A stretch of 64,000 nt of DNA from an uncultured Roseibium sp. (GTDB taxonomy: Bacteria; Pseudomonadota; Alphaproteobacteria; Rhizobiales; Stappiaceae): contig NZ_OY769915.1 of assembly GCF_963669205.1 (NCBI RefSeq), positions 2,206,001 to 2,270,000 of the forward strand, in the 5' to 3' direction. The notes below the pieces were generated by a model. That model had not been told where the DNA came from, made no database searches, and saw only the letters and a program-made list of their open reading frames with translations. The first letter of the stretch is position 1, and each line of letters starts with the position of its first letter. Made by a program: the position numbers and the translations under genes. This document shows positions 37,136 to 45,537 of this stretch, one piece after another.

Positions 37136-37314
37136 TGCAGATCTCCTGTTGTATGAAACACACCATCTGCGCCCGCCCGAAACGGCGATCTAAACTGAAA
37201 CGGTCAAAATGGATCACGCGCTGGTGTCCCCGCTTGTGCGAGTACCTCTTGGTGCCCTGGGCGCGCGGAAAGGTTCGAAAAAAATCGCAAGGCGAGGTTT
37301 TCCTGATCGTGGCA

Positions 37315-37346
37315 CAAAAAAAACCGCCCGGGTTTCCCCGGGCGGT
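37315..37346 (-). terminator. Rho-independent terminator of the pntAB operon
   Basis: The stem CCGCCCGGG/CCCGGGCGG (37324-37332 with 37337-37345) is followed on the minus strand by eight T. It lies 28 bases after the pntB stop codon. Confidence 0.93.
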
Positions 37347-37373
37347 GGTCGTTGAACGGATGAGCCTGACGGC

Positions 37374-38807
37374 TTACTCGATCATCGTGAGCAGCTTGTC
37401 GAGGCTGGCCTTGGCATCGCCGTAATACATGCGGGTGTTTTCTTTGTAGAACAGCGGATTTTCGATGCCGGAATAGCCGGTGCCCTGGCCGCGTTTGGAG
37501 ACGAACACCTGCTTGGCTTTCCAGACTTCCAGAACCGGCATGCCGGCGATCGGTGAGTTCGGATCTTCCTGCGCCGCCGGATTGACGATGTCGTTGGACC
37601 CGATGACGATCGCCACATCCGTTTCCGGGAAATCCTCGTTGATCTCGTCCATCTCCAGAACGATGTCGTAAGGCACCTTCGCTTCGGCCAGAAGCACGTT
37701 CATGTGGCCCGGCAAACGGCCCGCGACCGGGTGAATGGCGAAGCGGACATTCTTGCCCTTGGCACGCAGGCGCTTGGTGAGTTCGCTCACGGACTGCTGC
37801 GCCTGGGCAACCGCCATGCCGTATCCCGGAATGATGATGACATTGTCGGCATCGTCGAGCGCTGCCGCAACACCGTCCGCGTCGATCGCGATCTGCTCGC
37901 CTTCGACTTCCATCGCAGGGCCGGCCGTGTTGCCGAAACCGCCGAGAATGACCGAAATGAACGAGCGGTTCATCGCCTTGCACATGATGTAGGACAGGAT
38001 CGCACCGGACGAGCCGACAAGAGCGCCGACCACGATCAAGAGGTCGTTGCCCAGGGAGAAGCCGATGGCCGCCGCCGCCCAGCCCGAATAGCTGTTGAGC
38101 ATGGACACAACAACGGGCATGTCCGCGCCGCCGATCCCCATGATCAGGTGATAGCCGATGAAGAAGGCCAGCAGCGTCATGAGAATAAGCGTCCAGATCC
38201 CGGCACCGCTCAGGAACAGGATCAGAAGGATGAAGGACAGGATGGCAGCGCCGGCATTGAGGGCATGTCCGCCCGGCAGCTTTTCCGCCTTGGACGTGAT
38301 CTTGCCCGCAAGCTTGCCGAAGGCGACGACGGAGCCGGTAAAGGTGACGGCACCGATGAAGACGCCGAGGAAAACCTCGACTTTCAGAATCGCCTGCTCG
38401 GCGCTGGTCTTCTTGGCCAGGAGGGCAGCAAAGCCTTCCAGCGCCTTGCGCTCGTCTTCGCTCATCGCGAGCACGCGGCCAAGCTCGATATAGGCGTTGA
38501 AGCCCACGAACACGGCTGCGAGACCGACAAGCGAGTGCATCGCGGCGACCAGCTGGGGCATTTCCGTCATCTGGACGCGCTGGGCGACGAAATAACCGAT
38601 GACACCGCCGGCGGCGATCAGGAGCAAGGAGAGCAGCCAGAGGCCGGAGCCCGGACCGATGAGCGTGGCGACGACGGCAAGCGCCATGCCGGCAATGCCG
38701 TACCAGACGGCGCGTTTTGCGCTTTCCTCACCCGAGAGACCCCCGAGCGAAAGAATGAACAGAACAGCCGCAACCACGTAGACGGCAGTGGTGAAACCGA
38801 ATTCCAT
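37374..38807 (-). CDS. pntB: NAD(P) transhydrogenase subunit beta
   Basis: 477 residues, close to the usual length (about 460). About nine membrane helices occupy residues 1-270. The C-terminal NADP(H)-binding domain III contains VIIIPGYGMAVAQAQQSVSEL and later VAIVIGSNDIVNPAA and GTGYSGIENPLFY, all hallmark motifs. With PntA it couples hydride transfer from NADH to NADP+ to proton entry at the inner membrane, supplying NADPH. It starts 12 bases after pntA, after AGGAGC, and is followed by a strong terminator. Confidence 0.96.
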   Translation of the reverse strand: MEFGFTTAVYVVAAVLFILSLGGLSGEESAKRAVWYGIAGMALAVVATLIGPGSGLWLLSLLLIAAGGVIGYFVAQRVQMTEMPQLVAAMHSLVGLAAVFVGFNAYIELGRVLAMSEDERKALEGFAALLAKKTSAEQAILKVEVFLGVFIGAVTFTGSVVAFGKLAGKITSKAEKLPGGHALNAGAAILSFILLILFLSGAGIWTLILMTLLAFFIGYHLIMGIGGADMPVVVSMLNSYSGWAAAAIGFSLGNDLLIVVGALVGSSGAILSYIMCKAMNRSFISVILGGFGNTAGPAMEVEGEQIAIDADGVAAALDDADNVIIIPGYGMAVAQAQQSVSELTKRLRAKGKNVRFAIHPVAGRLPGHMNVLLAEAKVPYDIVLEMDEINEDFPETDVAIVIGSNDIVNPAAQEDPNSPIAGMPVLEVWKAKQVFVSKRGQGTGYSGIENPLFYKENTRMYYGDAKASLDKLLTMIE

Positions 38808-38819
38808 GGGTCGGGCTCC

Positions 38820-40403
38820 TTAAGACTTCTGGAACATGGCGAGCATGCGCCGTGTGACGAGGAAACCGCCGAAAATATTGATCCCGGCCATGAAGATGGA
38901 CAGTCCGGCCAGCAGGATGATGAGGAAGGACCCCGACCCCACCTGCAGCAGCGCGCCGACGATGATGATCGACGAAATTGCGTTGGTGACCGCCATCAGC
39001 GGCGTGTGCAGCGAGTGGCTGACATTCCAGATGACCTGGAAGCCGACGAAAACGGCCAGTACGAACACGATGAAGTGCTGCAGGAAACTCGCAGGCGCGA
39101 TCAGACCGACAAGCAGCATCAGGATGCCGCCGACCGTGAGCAGCGTGACCTGCTGCTTGGTCTGCGCCTTGAAGGCAGCTGCCTCCGCGGCCCGCTTTTC
39201 CTCCGGTGTCAGTTCCTTCGGCTTTTCCTTCGACTTCGCGGCGATTGCCTGAACCTTCGGAGGGGGAGGCGGGAAGGTGATTTCACCCTGATGTGTGACC
39301 GTCGCGCCCCGGATGACGTCGTCTTCCATGTTGTGGACGAGCTGACCGTCCTTTTCCGGTGTCAGGTCCGTCATCATGTGGCGGACATTCGTCGCGTAGA
39401 GACTTGAGGACTGCGCTGCCATGCGCGAGGGGAAGTCCGTATAGCCGATGATCGTGACACCGTTGTCCGTGACGACCTTCTTGTCCGCCTCGGTGCCTTC
39501 CACGTTGCCGCCGCGCTCGGCGGCAAGGTCGATGATCACCGAGCCCGGCTTCATCGCCTTGACCATGTCTTCAAGCCAGAGCTTCGGCGCGGGCCGGTTC
39601 GGAATGAGGGCCGTCGTGATGACGATGTCCATCTCCGGCGCCAACTCGCGGAACTTGGCAAGCTGGGCCTCGCGGAACTCCGGCGACGACACGCTGGCAT
39701 AGCCGCCCGTGGCCGCGCCGTCCGTCTGTTCTTCCTCAAAGTCGAGATAGACGAACTCGGCGCCCATGGATTCGACCTGTTCGGCCACTTCCGGGCGCAC
39801 GTCGAAAGCGTAGGTAATTGCACCGAGCGAGGTTGACGTGCCGATGGCCGCAAGGCCTGCCACACCGGCGCCGACCACCAGGACCTTGGCGGGCGGGACC
39901 TTGCCCGCTGCCGTGATCTGACCGGTGAAGAAGCGCCCGAAATTATTGCCGGCCTCTATGACCGCACGGTAACCGGCGATATTGGCCATGGAGGAAAGCG
40001 CGTCCATCTTCTGGGCGCGCGAGATGCGGGGCACCATTTCCATCGCGATGACATTGGCACCCTTTTCCTTCGCGGCCTCAAGCCCGGCCTCGTTGCCGCC
40101 CGGGTTGAAGAACGAAATCAGGGTCTTGGCTGCCGTCAGATAGCCAAGCTCCTTGTCTTCCGGTTGGCGCACCTTGGCGATGATGTCGGACTGCTTCCAG
40201 AGGCTGGGCGCCGTCTTGACGATTTCGACACCGGCTTCCTTGTAAGCCTCGTCGGAAAAACCGGCTGCTTTGCCGGCACCGCTCTGAACGAGACAGGTAT
40301 AACCGAGCTTTTGCAGCTGCTTCGCTGATTCCGGGGTCATGGCCACGCGGGCCTCCCCGGGGAAAATTTCCTTGGGTGTGCCGATCTTTAGGGCTTCTGA
40401 CAT
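38820..40403 (-). CDS. pntA: NAD(P) transhydrogenase subunit alpha (single-chain)
   Basis: 527 residues from the ATG at 40403, preceded by TTGGAGCG; an in-frame start at 40577 is rejected because the family starts at about KIGTPKEIFPGE. Domain I has IGTPKEIFPGEARVAMTPE and the NAD site VLVVGAGVAGLAAIGTSTSLG. A Lys/Pro-rich linker (about 390-430) joins it to four membrane helices at the C terminus. Many alphaproteobacteria split this subunit into PntAA and PntAB; here both are on one chain, as in E. coli. Together with pntB it forms one operon. Confidence 0.95.
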   Translation of the reverse strand: MSEALKIGTPKEIFPGEARVAMTPESAKQLQKLGYTCLVQSGAGKAAGFSDEAYKEAGVEIVKTAPSLWKQSDIIAKVRQPEDKELGYLTAAKTLISFFNPGGNEAGLEAAKEKGANVIAMEMVPRISRAQKMDALSSMANIAGYRAVIEAGNNFGRFFTGQITAAGKVPPAKVLVVGAGVAGLAAIGTSTSLGAITYAFDVRPEVAEQVESMGAEFVYLDFEEEQTDGAATGGYASVSSPEFREAQLAKFRELAPEMDIVITTALIPNRPAPKLWLEDMVKAMKPGSVIIDLAAERGGNVEGTEADKKVVTDNGVTIIGYTDFPSRMAAQSSSLYATNVRHMMTDLTPEKDGQLVHNMEDDVIRGATVTHQGEITFPPPPPKVQAIAAKSKEKPKELTPEEKRAAEAAAFKAQTKQQVTLLTVGGILMLLVGLIAPASFLQHFIVFVLAVFVGFQVIWNVSHSLHTPLMAVTNAISSIIIVGALLQVGSGSFLIILLAGLSIFMAGINIFGGFLVTRRMLAMFQKS

Positions 40404-40787
40404 ATGTCGCTCCAAGATGGTGACCAGGACATGGCCGAGAATGTGGGATCGTGGGCGAAAGGAAAAAGAAGTGTCCCCCGCATGCCCCGATTTTTGTGCG
40501 TGGCTGCATATAGAGACGAAAATTATACTTATGACAAGACGTGTTTCCGCGGGAATGGTCGTGTATTGCGCAGCCAACCTTGGATCAGCATTTGAACTGA
40601 TTTTTTAAGAAAAATGCGCTGGCGGGTATCTTAGTCTTGGTGGTCGGTATGAATTCCAGCCGGAATACTCCGATTTAAATCGGAATTAGTAATATTTTCT
40701 GGTCCCAACCGAAACATCGCGATTGGCGATTGCTGTTGGCCCGCGTGGGTGGGCAGCGACCTGTCGACGCAGGCCGCTCCCGATTGC
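40404..40787. other. Intergenic region between GST and pntA genes
   Basis: 384 bases without a credible gene. It should hold the pntA promoter and contains the palindrome at 40669-40684. Confidence 0.5.
40669..40684. promoter_or_regulatory. Perfect 16-bp palindrome upstream of pntA
   Basis: TCCGATTTAAATCGGA is a perfect inverted repeat 266 bases upstream of the pntA start and about 100 bases downstream of the GST stop. It could be an operator, or part of a GST transcript end, though no T tract accompanies it. Confidence 0.4.
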
Positions 40788-41660
40788 TTATTCCGCCGCC
40801 GTTTCTACCGGCTCTTTGGGGTCCAGATCCGAAGCACTGTGCCGCTCATGGAACTGTTCGTGGTCTTCGCCCCAGGCCTTGTTGACCCTGCGTCCCCGGA
40901 TGACGGCCGGACGGGCGTCGATCTTCTCGGCCCAGGCCTTGACGTTCTTGTAGTCATCGACGGAGAGGAATTCGGCTGCATTGTAAAGCCGGCCGAGGAC
41001 AAGTCCGCCATACCAGGGGAAAATTGCCATGTCGGCAATCGTGTACTCGTCCCCTGCAATATAGGGACGATCAGCGAGCGCCTTGTCCAGCACGTCAAGC
41101 TGACGCTTTGTTTCCATGGCGAAGCGGTCGATCGGGTATTCGAATTTTTCCGGCGCATAGGCATAGAAATGCCCGAAACCGCCGCCGAGATACGGAGCGG
41201 AGCCCATCTGCCAGAACAGCCAGTTCAGCGTTTCGGTTCTGGCAGCAGCATCCTTGGGCAGGAATGCGCCGAACTTTTCCGCAAGATACATCAGGATCGA
41301 ACCCGACTCGAACACCCGCGTCGGTGTCGCCGTGCTGAGATCCACCAGAGCCGGAATTTTCGAGTTGGGATTTGCCCCGACGAAGCCGCTTGAGAACTGG
41401 TTGCCTTCGTTGATGCGGATCAGCCAGGCATCATATTCGGCCCCCTTGTGGCCAAGTGCCAGCAACTCCTCCAGCATGATCGTCACCTTGACTCCGTTGG
41501 GCGTTGCCAGCGAATACAGCTGCAGCGGGTGATCGCCGACAGGCAGGTCCTTTTCGTGGGTCGCACCGGAGATCGGCCGGTTGATGCTTGCGAATTCACC
41601 GCCGTTCGGCTGTTCCCACGTCCAGACTTTGGGCGGGGTATAGGTCGAGGTATCGCTCAT
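40788..41660 (-). CDS. yghU: Glutathione S-transferase, YghU-like disulfide-bond oxidoreductase
   Basis: 290 residues, matching YghU length. The N-terminal extension has KVWTWEQPNGGEFASINRP, typical of the YghU/Nu-class GSTs. The thioredoxin-like domain follows (LQLYSLATPNGVKVTIMLEEL, with TPNG giving Thr and Asn at the glutathione site), then NPNSKIPALVD with the cis-Pro, and FESGSILMYLAEKFGAFLP. A helical C-terminal domain completes the fold. The family reduces disulfides and peroxides using two glutathiones. ATG at 41660 follows GGAGAGC. It is divergent from the SBP56 gene. Confidence 0.9.
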   Translation of the reverse strand: MSDTSTYTPPKVWTWEQPNGGEFASINRPISGATHEKDLPVGDHPLQLYSLATPNGVKVTIMLEELLALGHKGAEYDAWLIRINEGNQFSSGFVGANPNSKIPALVDLSTATPTRVFESGSILMYLAEKFGAFLPKDAAARTETLNWLFWQMGSAPYLGGGFGHFYAYAPEKFEYPIDRFAMETKRQLDVLDKALADRPYIAGDEYTIADMAIFPWYGGLVLGRLYNAAEFLSVDDYKNVKAWAEKIDARPAVIRGRRVNKAWGEDHEQFHERHSASDLDPKEPVETAAE

Positions 41661-42088
41661 TGGAAAGCTCTCCGGAAGATTGAAGGCAGGCCTGGTTACG
41701 CGCGCGCTCCGGGATCGGAACCCATCGCAATATTACGATTAGATAGGACGTTGGGCGAAGTTTGCCTAGGCCGAGTTTGCAATAAGGTCGGTTTTTTCAT
41801 GATGGGGTCAATTGTTCGCGCCCGCATTTGTTGAAAGCCGTTTTCAGTCGTTGTCACTTTGCGCCTAACGTCAATAATTTAGAAAATTTTTGCTCTCGAC
41901 CTGACCCTAACGTTAAGGCATCCTCTTCTTCCCGGGGCTTTGAACGACGCGGCAACAACGCGCATCTGTCCCGACCGATAAGCAAGCCACGAGAACCAGA
42001 CCGAAAGGAAAAGACGGAACCGTAAACCACGAAAGACAAAGTTGCGGGTAACCCGTCTTGATAATTGTCGCAATTCAGGGAGGACGAC
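41661..42088. promoter_or_regulatory. Divergent promoter region (GST / SBP56)
   Basis: 428 bases. A patch around 41850-41920 is AT-rich and contains CCTAACGT twice, about 44 bases apart; the second copy is part of CCTAACGTTAAGG, whose core TAACGTTA is symmetric. These may be regulator sites. No gene is seen. Confidence 0.4.
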
Positions 42089-43489
42089 ATGAATTTGAGG
42101 CCAGATCCGAGTTTTTATCCGACTGCGCAGATGGCGATGGAGGCCCCGGTTGAAAAACTGGCCTTCACGCTGATGCTGAGCCCGGATTTCACCCAGCCCG
42201 ACGGCCTGGCCGTGGTGAATGTCGATCCCGAGAGTTCCGACTACGGCAAGATCGTTCATACCGTCATGATGCCCAACACCGGCGACGAATTTCATCATTT
42301 CGGCTGGAATGCCTGTTCGTCGGCATTGTCCCCTTTGACTGGCCATGCATTTCTGGAACGCCGCTATCTCATCATTCCGGGCATCCGTTCCTCGAGGATT
42401 TACGTCATAGACGTCAAGGAACCGCTCGACGCGAAGATCCACAAGATCATCGAACCGGAAGAAGTCTTTGCGAAGACGGGATATTCCCGGCCGCACACGA
42501 TCCATTGCGGTCCGGAGGGGATATACGTCTCGACGCTGGGCGGCGGCGGCGAGGATGGAACTGACGGACCTCCCGGCATTTTCATCATGGATTGCGAAAC
42601 CTTCGAGATCCGGGGCCGATACGAAATGGACCGGGGCATTCAGGACAAACACTATGATTTCTGGTGGAACCTTCCGCGCGACTACATGGTGTCTTCGGAA
42701 TGGGGCCTGCCGCCGCAGTTCGAGAACGGACTGGTTCCGGAAGATCTCCTGTCCAACAAATACGGGCACCGGATCCATTTCTGGGACCTGAGGGCGCGCA
42801 AGAACGTACAGACGATCGATCTGGGCGAAAACCATCAGATGGCGCTGGAGATCCGGCCGGCGCATGACCCTGCCAAGCAGTACGGGTTCTGTGGTGTCGT
42901 TGTCGACACGACCAATCTGCAAGGCTCCATCTTCACCTGGTGGCGCAATGACGATGGCACATTTGAAGCGAAGAAGACGGTCACGATCGATCCGCAGCCT
43001 GCCGATCCCGATGACTTGCCGGACATGCTGAAAGGGTTTTCCGCGGTGCCGCCCCTTGTCACGGACATCGATCTCAGCCTCGACGACAAGTTCCTCTATG
43101 TCGCCTGCTGGGGCACGGGCGAAATGCATCAATACGATGTCTCCGATCCGATGAACCCCAAGCTTGCCGGCAAGGTGGAAATCGGCGGGATCGTGAAAAA
43201 GACCAGACATCCGAACGGAAGGGAATTCGGCTACGGTCCCCAGATGGTCGAGATCAGCCGGGACGGCAAGCGGGTCTACTGGACCAACTCCCTCTATTCC
43301 ACTTGGGATGACCAGTTTTATCCCGGTGACCGGGGCGCCGCGATGGTCATGGCGAATGCGGGCCCCAACGGCGGCCTGGCGCTGGACGAGAACTTCTGGG
43401 TCGAATTCCCGCAAGGCTACCGGTCACACCAGATCAGGCTGGAAGGCGGTGACTGTTCGACGGACAGTTTCTGCTACCCGTCGGTCTAG
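42089..43489 (+). CDS. SBP56 (selenium-binding protein) family, putative methanethiol oxidase
   Basis: 466 residues, the family length. The ATG at 42089 follows AGGGAGGA. Family segments: FHHFGWNACSSALSPLTGH near residue 75, SSRIYVIDV, RPHTIHCGPEGIYVSTLG, DFWWNLPRDYMVSSEWG, and a C-terminal SHQIRLEGGDCSTD. Bacterial members (MtoX) and human SELENBP1 oxidise methanethiol to formaldehyde, hydrogen sulfide and hydrogen peroxide. The Cys-x-x-Cys of the human protein (CSSC) reads CSSA here, which I recall is also seen in other bacterial members but cannot verify. No signal peptide is visible although some MtoX proteins are periplasmic. Translation of the next membrane protein follows 18 bases later. 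Confidence 0.85.
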   Translation: MNLRPDPSFYPTAQMAMEAPVEKLAFTLMLSPDFTQPDGLAVVNVDPESSDYGKIVHTVMMPNTGDEFHHFGWNACSSALSPLTGHAFLERRYLIIPGIRSSRIYVIDVKEPLDAKIHKIIEPEEVFAKTGYSRPHTIHCGPEGIYVSTLGGGGEDGTDGPPGIFIMDCETFEIRGRYEMDRGIQDKHYDFWWNLPRDYMVSSEWGLPPQFENGLVPEDLLSNKYGHRIHFWDLRARKNVQTIDLGENHQMALEIRPAHDPAKQYGFCGVVVDTTNLQGSIFTWWRNDDGTFEAKKTVTIDPQPADPDDLPDMLKGFSAVPPLVTDIDLSLDDKFLYVACWGTGEMHQYDVSDPMNPKLAGKVEIGGIVKKTRHPNGREFGYGPQMVEISRDGKRVYWTNSLYSTWDDQFYPGDRGAAMVMANAGPNGGLALDENFWVEFPQGYRSHQIRLEGGDCSTDSFCYPSV

Positions 43490-43507
43490 AAATTGGAAGG
43501 AATGAGC

Positions 43508-44146
43508 ATGACGGCCCTCTGGCTGGCCGTCATCGGCTCCGGCCTCTATCACGGGCTCAATCCCGGCATGGGGTGGCCGCTCGCCGTATCGGCGGCGCTG
43601 ATGGAAAGGCGCGCGCAGGCTTTGCCGCGCGCGCTGCTCTCTCTGGCCGCTGGGCATTTTCTGGCCATGTTGGCAATTCTGCTGCCGTTTTCCGCGATGA
43701 TCACACTGGTCAGCCTGGAGAACGAGATAAGGATCTTTGCCGCCTGCCTCGTGATCGGTCTGGGGCTCTATCTCCTGATAACCAACAGGCACCCGCGCTT
43801 TCTGGCGCGGGTATCGCCGGCAAAACTGGGGCTCTGGTCTTTTCTCGTCGCAATCGCGCACGGGGCAGGGCTGATGCTGGTGCCCATCTATCTCGGGATC
43901 TGCTCGGTGCAGAACGAGGGACACCAGGCGGCCGGCACGCTGATGGGTGCCGACGTGCGCATGGCGCTTCTGGTCTCGGTGGTCCATACGCTCGCCATGG
44001 CGACCGCCGGTGGCCTGATCGCGTTTGGCGTCTATTCCTGGCTCGGACTGAAGTTCCTGCAGAAGGCCTGGTTCAACCTGGACAGGGTGTGGGCCGTCAG
44101 TCTCATCCTCGTGGGCATCTTCGCGCTCGCGCTTCCGCACGCGTGA
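43508..44146 (+). CDS. Polytopic membrane protein next to SBP56, unknown function
   Basis: 212 residues from the ATG at 43508 (AAGGA six bases upstream; a nearer ATG at 43502 is too close to that site). Six or so hydrophobic helices carry conserved-looking His: LYHGLNPGMGW, AAGHFLAML, AIAHGAGLMLVP and VVHTLAMATAG. The pattern of helix-embedded His with Gly recalls metal permeases of the NicO/HupE/UreH kind, but I cannot assign it to one. Its start 18 bases after the SBP56 stop implies co-expression, so it may deliver copper or another metal, or move a sulfur or C1 product. This is inference. Confidence 0.7.
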   Translation: MTALWLAVIGSGLYHGLNPGMGWPLAVSAALMERRAQALPRALLSLAAGHFLAMLAILLPFSAMITLVSLENEIRIFAACLVIGLGLYLLITNRHPRFLARVSPAKLGLWSFLVAIAHGAGLMLVPIYLGICSVQNEGHQAAGTLMGADVRMALLVSVVHTLAMATAGGLIAFGVYSWLGLKFLQKAWFNLDRVWAVSLILVGIFALALPHA

Positions 44147-44182
44147 ACGGGACGGGCGTGGTGAGAGCCGTGATTACCGCGC

Positions 44183-45442
44183 TCAGTTCAGCAATTCATC
44201 TTCAAACGGAAACAGGGAAAGGAGTTCGATCCCGGTCTCCGTGACAAGCACCTGCTGTTCCAGCTTGACGCCCTCCTTTCCGCCGTCCGCGCCGATGAAG
44301 CTTTCCACACACAGGGTCATGCCCGGTTCCAGCACGCCGTCATAGCCGGCATCCGGGAAGTCGCCGTGATGGTAGAGGTAAGGATATTCACCCGTCATGC
44401 CGACCCCGTGCGCGGACAGGTAATAGCGGTTCTTGTAGAATTTTTCCGGAATGTTCCAGGCCTTGTCGGCGTAGTCCCGGAACGTCATGCCCGGGTGGAG
44501 AATATCCATGTTGTGGTGCACCTGTTCGAAGGCGACCTTGTAGAGTTCCTTCTGCGCCGCGCTGGGCCTGTCCGGACCGGCGTGAAACGTGCGCGAGAAG
44601 TCGGCATAGTAGCCGTGGCACCCGACGACGTCCGTATCGAGCGCGATCAGATCGTTGGCGTTGATGACGCTAGCGGAGGCTTCCTGGAACCAGGGGTTCG
44701 TACGCGCACCGGCATTGAGCAGCCGCGTTTCGACATAGTCCCCATTCTGCGCAATGATCGATTGATGCAGCACGGACCAGAGTTCCGCTTCCGTCTGTCC
44801 CGGCCGAATGGCTTCCCGCAAACGCGCCACGCCCGTTTCCGTTGCGCGCAGCGAGGCAATCACGCATTTCATTTCCTCGGGCGACTTGATCGCACGCGCC
44901 ATTTCGACGGGCTGCTGTGCATCGACCACAGTCAAACCGGCCTCGTGAAGCGCGAATTTCGAGCCGGCGTTCAGCCGTTCTACGCCGACAGTCGCCTTTC
45001 GCTTACCGGTGAGCTTTTGGATCAGGGCAGCCATTTCCAGGCCCCATTCCTGTTCGCGTTCGGCAATGTGCGGACCGGCGGCAACGAAACTCGCGGTTCT
45101 TGCCGGCCGCACTTCGTCGACGGTTTCAAAGCCTTGTGCCAGATGCTCGCATCCGGTGAACTCGAACAGGATCGACCGGTCCTGGGTCATCACCAGATAG
45201 CGTGACGGCGTGTTGCGCATGGAAAAGACCTGCATGTTCCGCGTACCCGTCGCATAGCGGATACTGACCGGATCCGACAGGATCACCGCATCCACACCAT
45301 AGGCAAGCATCTGTGCGCGCACGCGGCCCTGCCGGTAGGTTCGCACCGCCACCTGGTCGATGCCGTCATCTGACGGGCTGCGGTCCAATTGCGCCAGACC
45401 GTCGAGGTCACTGCGCTCAGCGTGCCAGTCCAGTTCGGCCAT
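44183..45442 (-). CDS. M24-fold metalloprotein closely resembling DMSP lyase DddP
   Basis: 419 residues. A creatinase-like N-terminal domain has PVSIRYATGTRNMQVF, and the pita-bread C-terminal domain has ETRLLNAGARTNPWFQE and HGVG. The dinuclear metal ligands are all present: Asp269, Asp271, Asp281, His345, Glu380 and Glu395. Their spacing equals that recalled for DddP (295, 297, 307, 371, 406, 421). However, the residue six after His345 is Gly351, where DddP has the proposed catalytic Asp377. So this is either a DddP-like enzyme with altered chemistry or an Xaa-Pro-type peptidase. ATG at 45442 follows GAGGAGACAG. It converges with the SBP56/membrane pair and is divergent from a LysR gene. 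Confidence 0.75.
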   Translation of the reverse strand: MAELDWHAERSDLDGLAQLDRSPSDDGIDQVAVRTYRQGRVRAQMLAYGVDAVILSDPVSIRYATGTRNMQVFSMRNTPSRYLVMTQDRSILFEFTGCEHLAQGFETVDEVRPARTASFVAAGPHIAEREQEWGLEMAALIQKLTGKRKATVGVERLNAGSKFALHEAGLTVVDAQQPVEMARAIKSPEEMKCVIASLRATETGVARLREAIRPGQTEAELWSVLHQSIIAQNGDYVETRLLNAGARTNPWFQEASASVINANDLIALDTDVVGCHGYYADFSRTFHAGPDRPSAAQKELYKVAFEQVHHNMDILHPGMTFRDYADKAWNIPEKFYKNRYYLSAHGVGMTGEYPYLYHHGDFPDAGYDGVLEPGMTLCVESFIGADGGKEGVKLEQQVLVTETGIELLSLFPFEDELLN

Positions 45443-45537
45443 CGCCTCTGTCTCCTCTTCCTACAAAAAGGAATATCAACTCAGCGCGACGTCAATAAAA
45501 CCATGGAAATTCTCTACGGATTGGATAACTTTAGGGA

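Noticed and set aside
35327..37156. A 609-codon open frame antisense to the second RTX gene, longer than the gene itself
   Set aside because: It mirrors the repeat periodicity of the RTX gene. The predicted protein is low-complexity with no fold, while the minus-strand product has clear RTX motifs, a ribosome context and a terminator.
37704..39407. A 567-codon open frame antisense to pntB and pntA
   Set aside because: The predicted product is rich in Asp, Glu, Arg and His without domains, and it runs across two well-conserved genes on the other strand. It is a shadow of high-GC codon usage.
41879..43414. A 511-codon open frame antisense to the SBP56 gene
   Set aside because: The SBP56 gene has family motifs and a good ribosome site; the antisense product shows nothing recognisable and crosses the promoter region.
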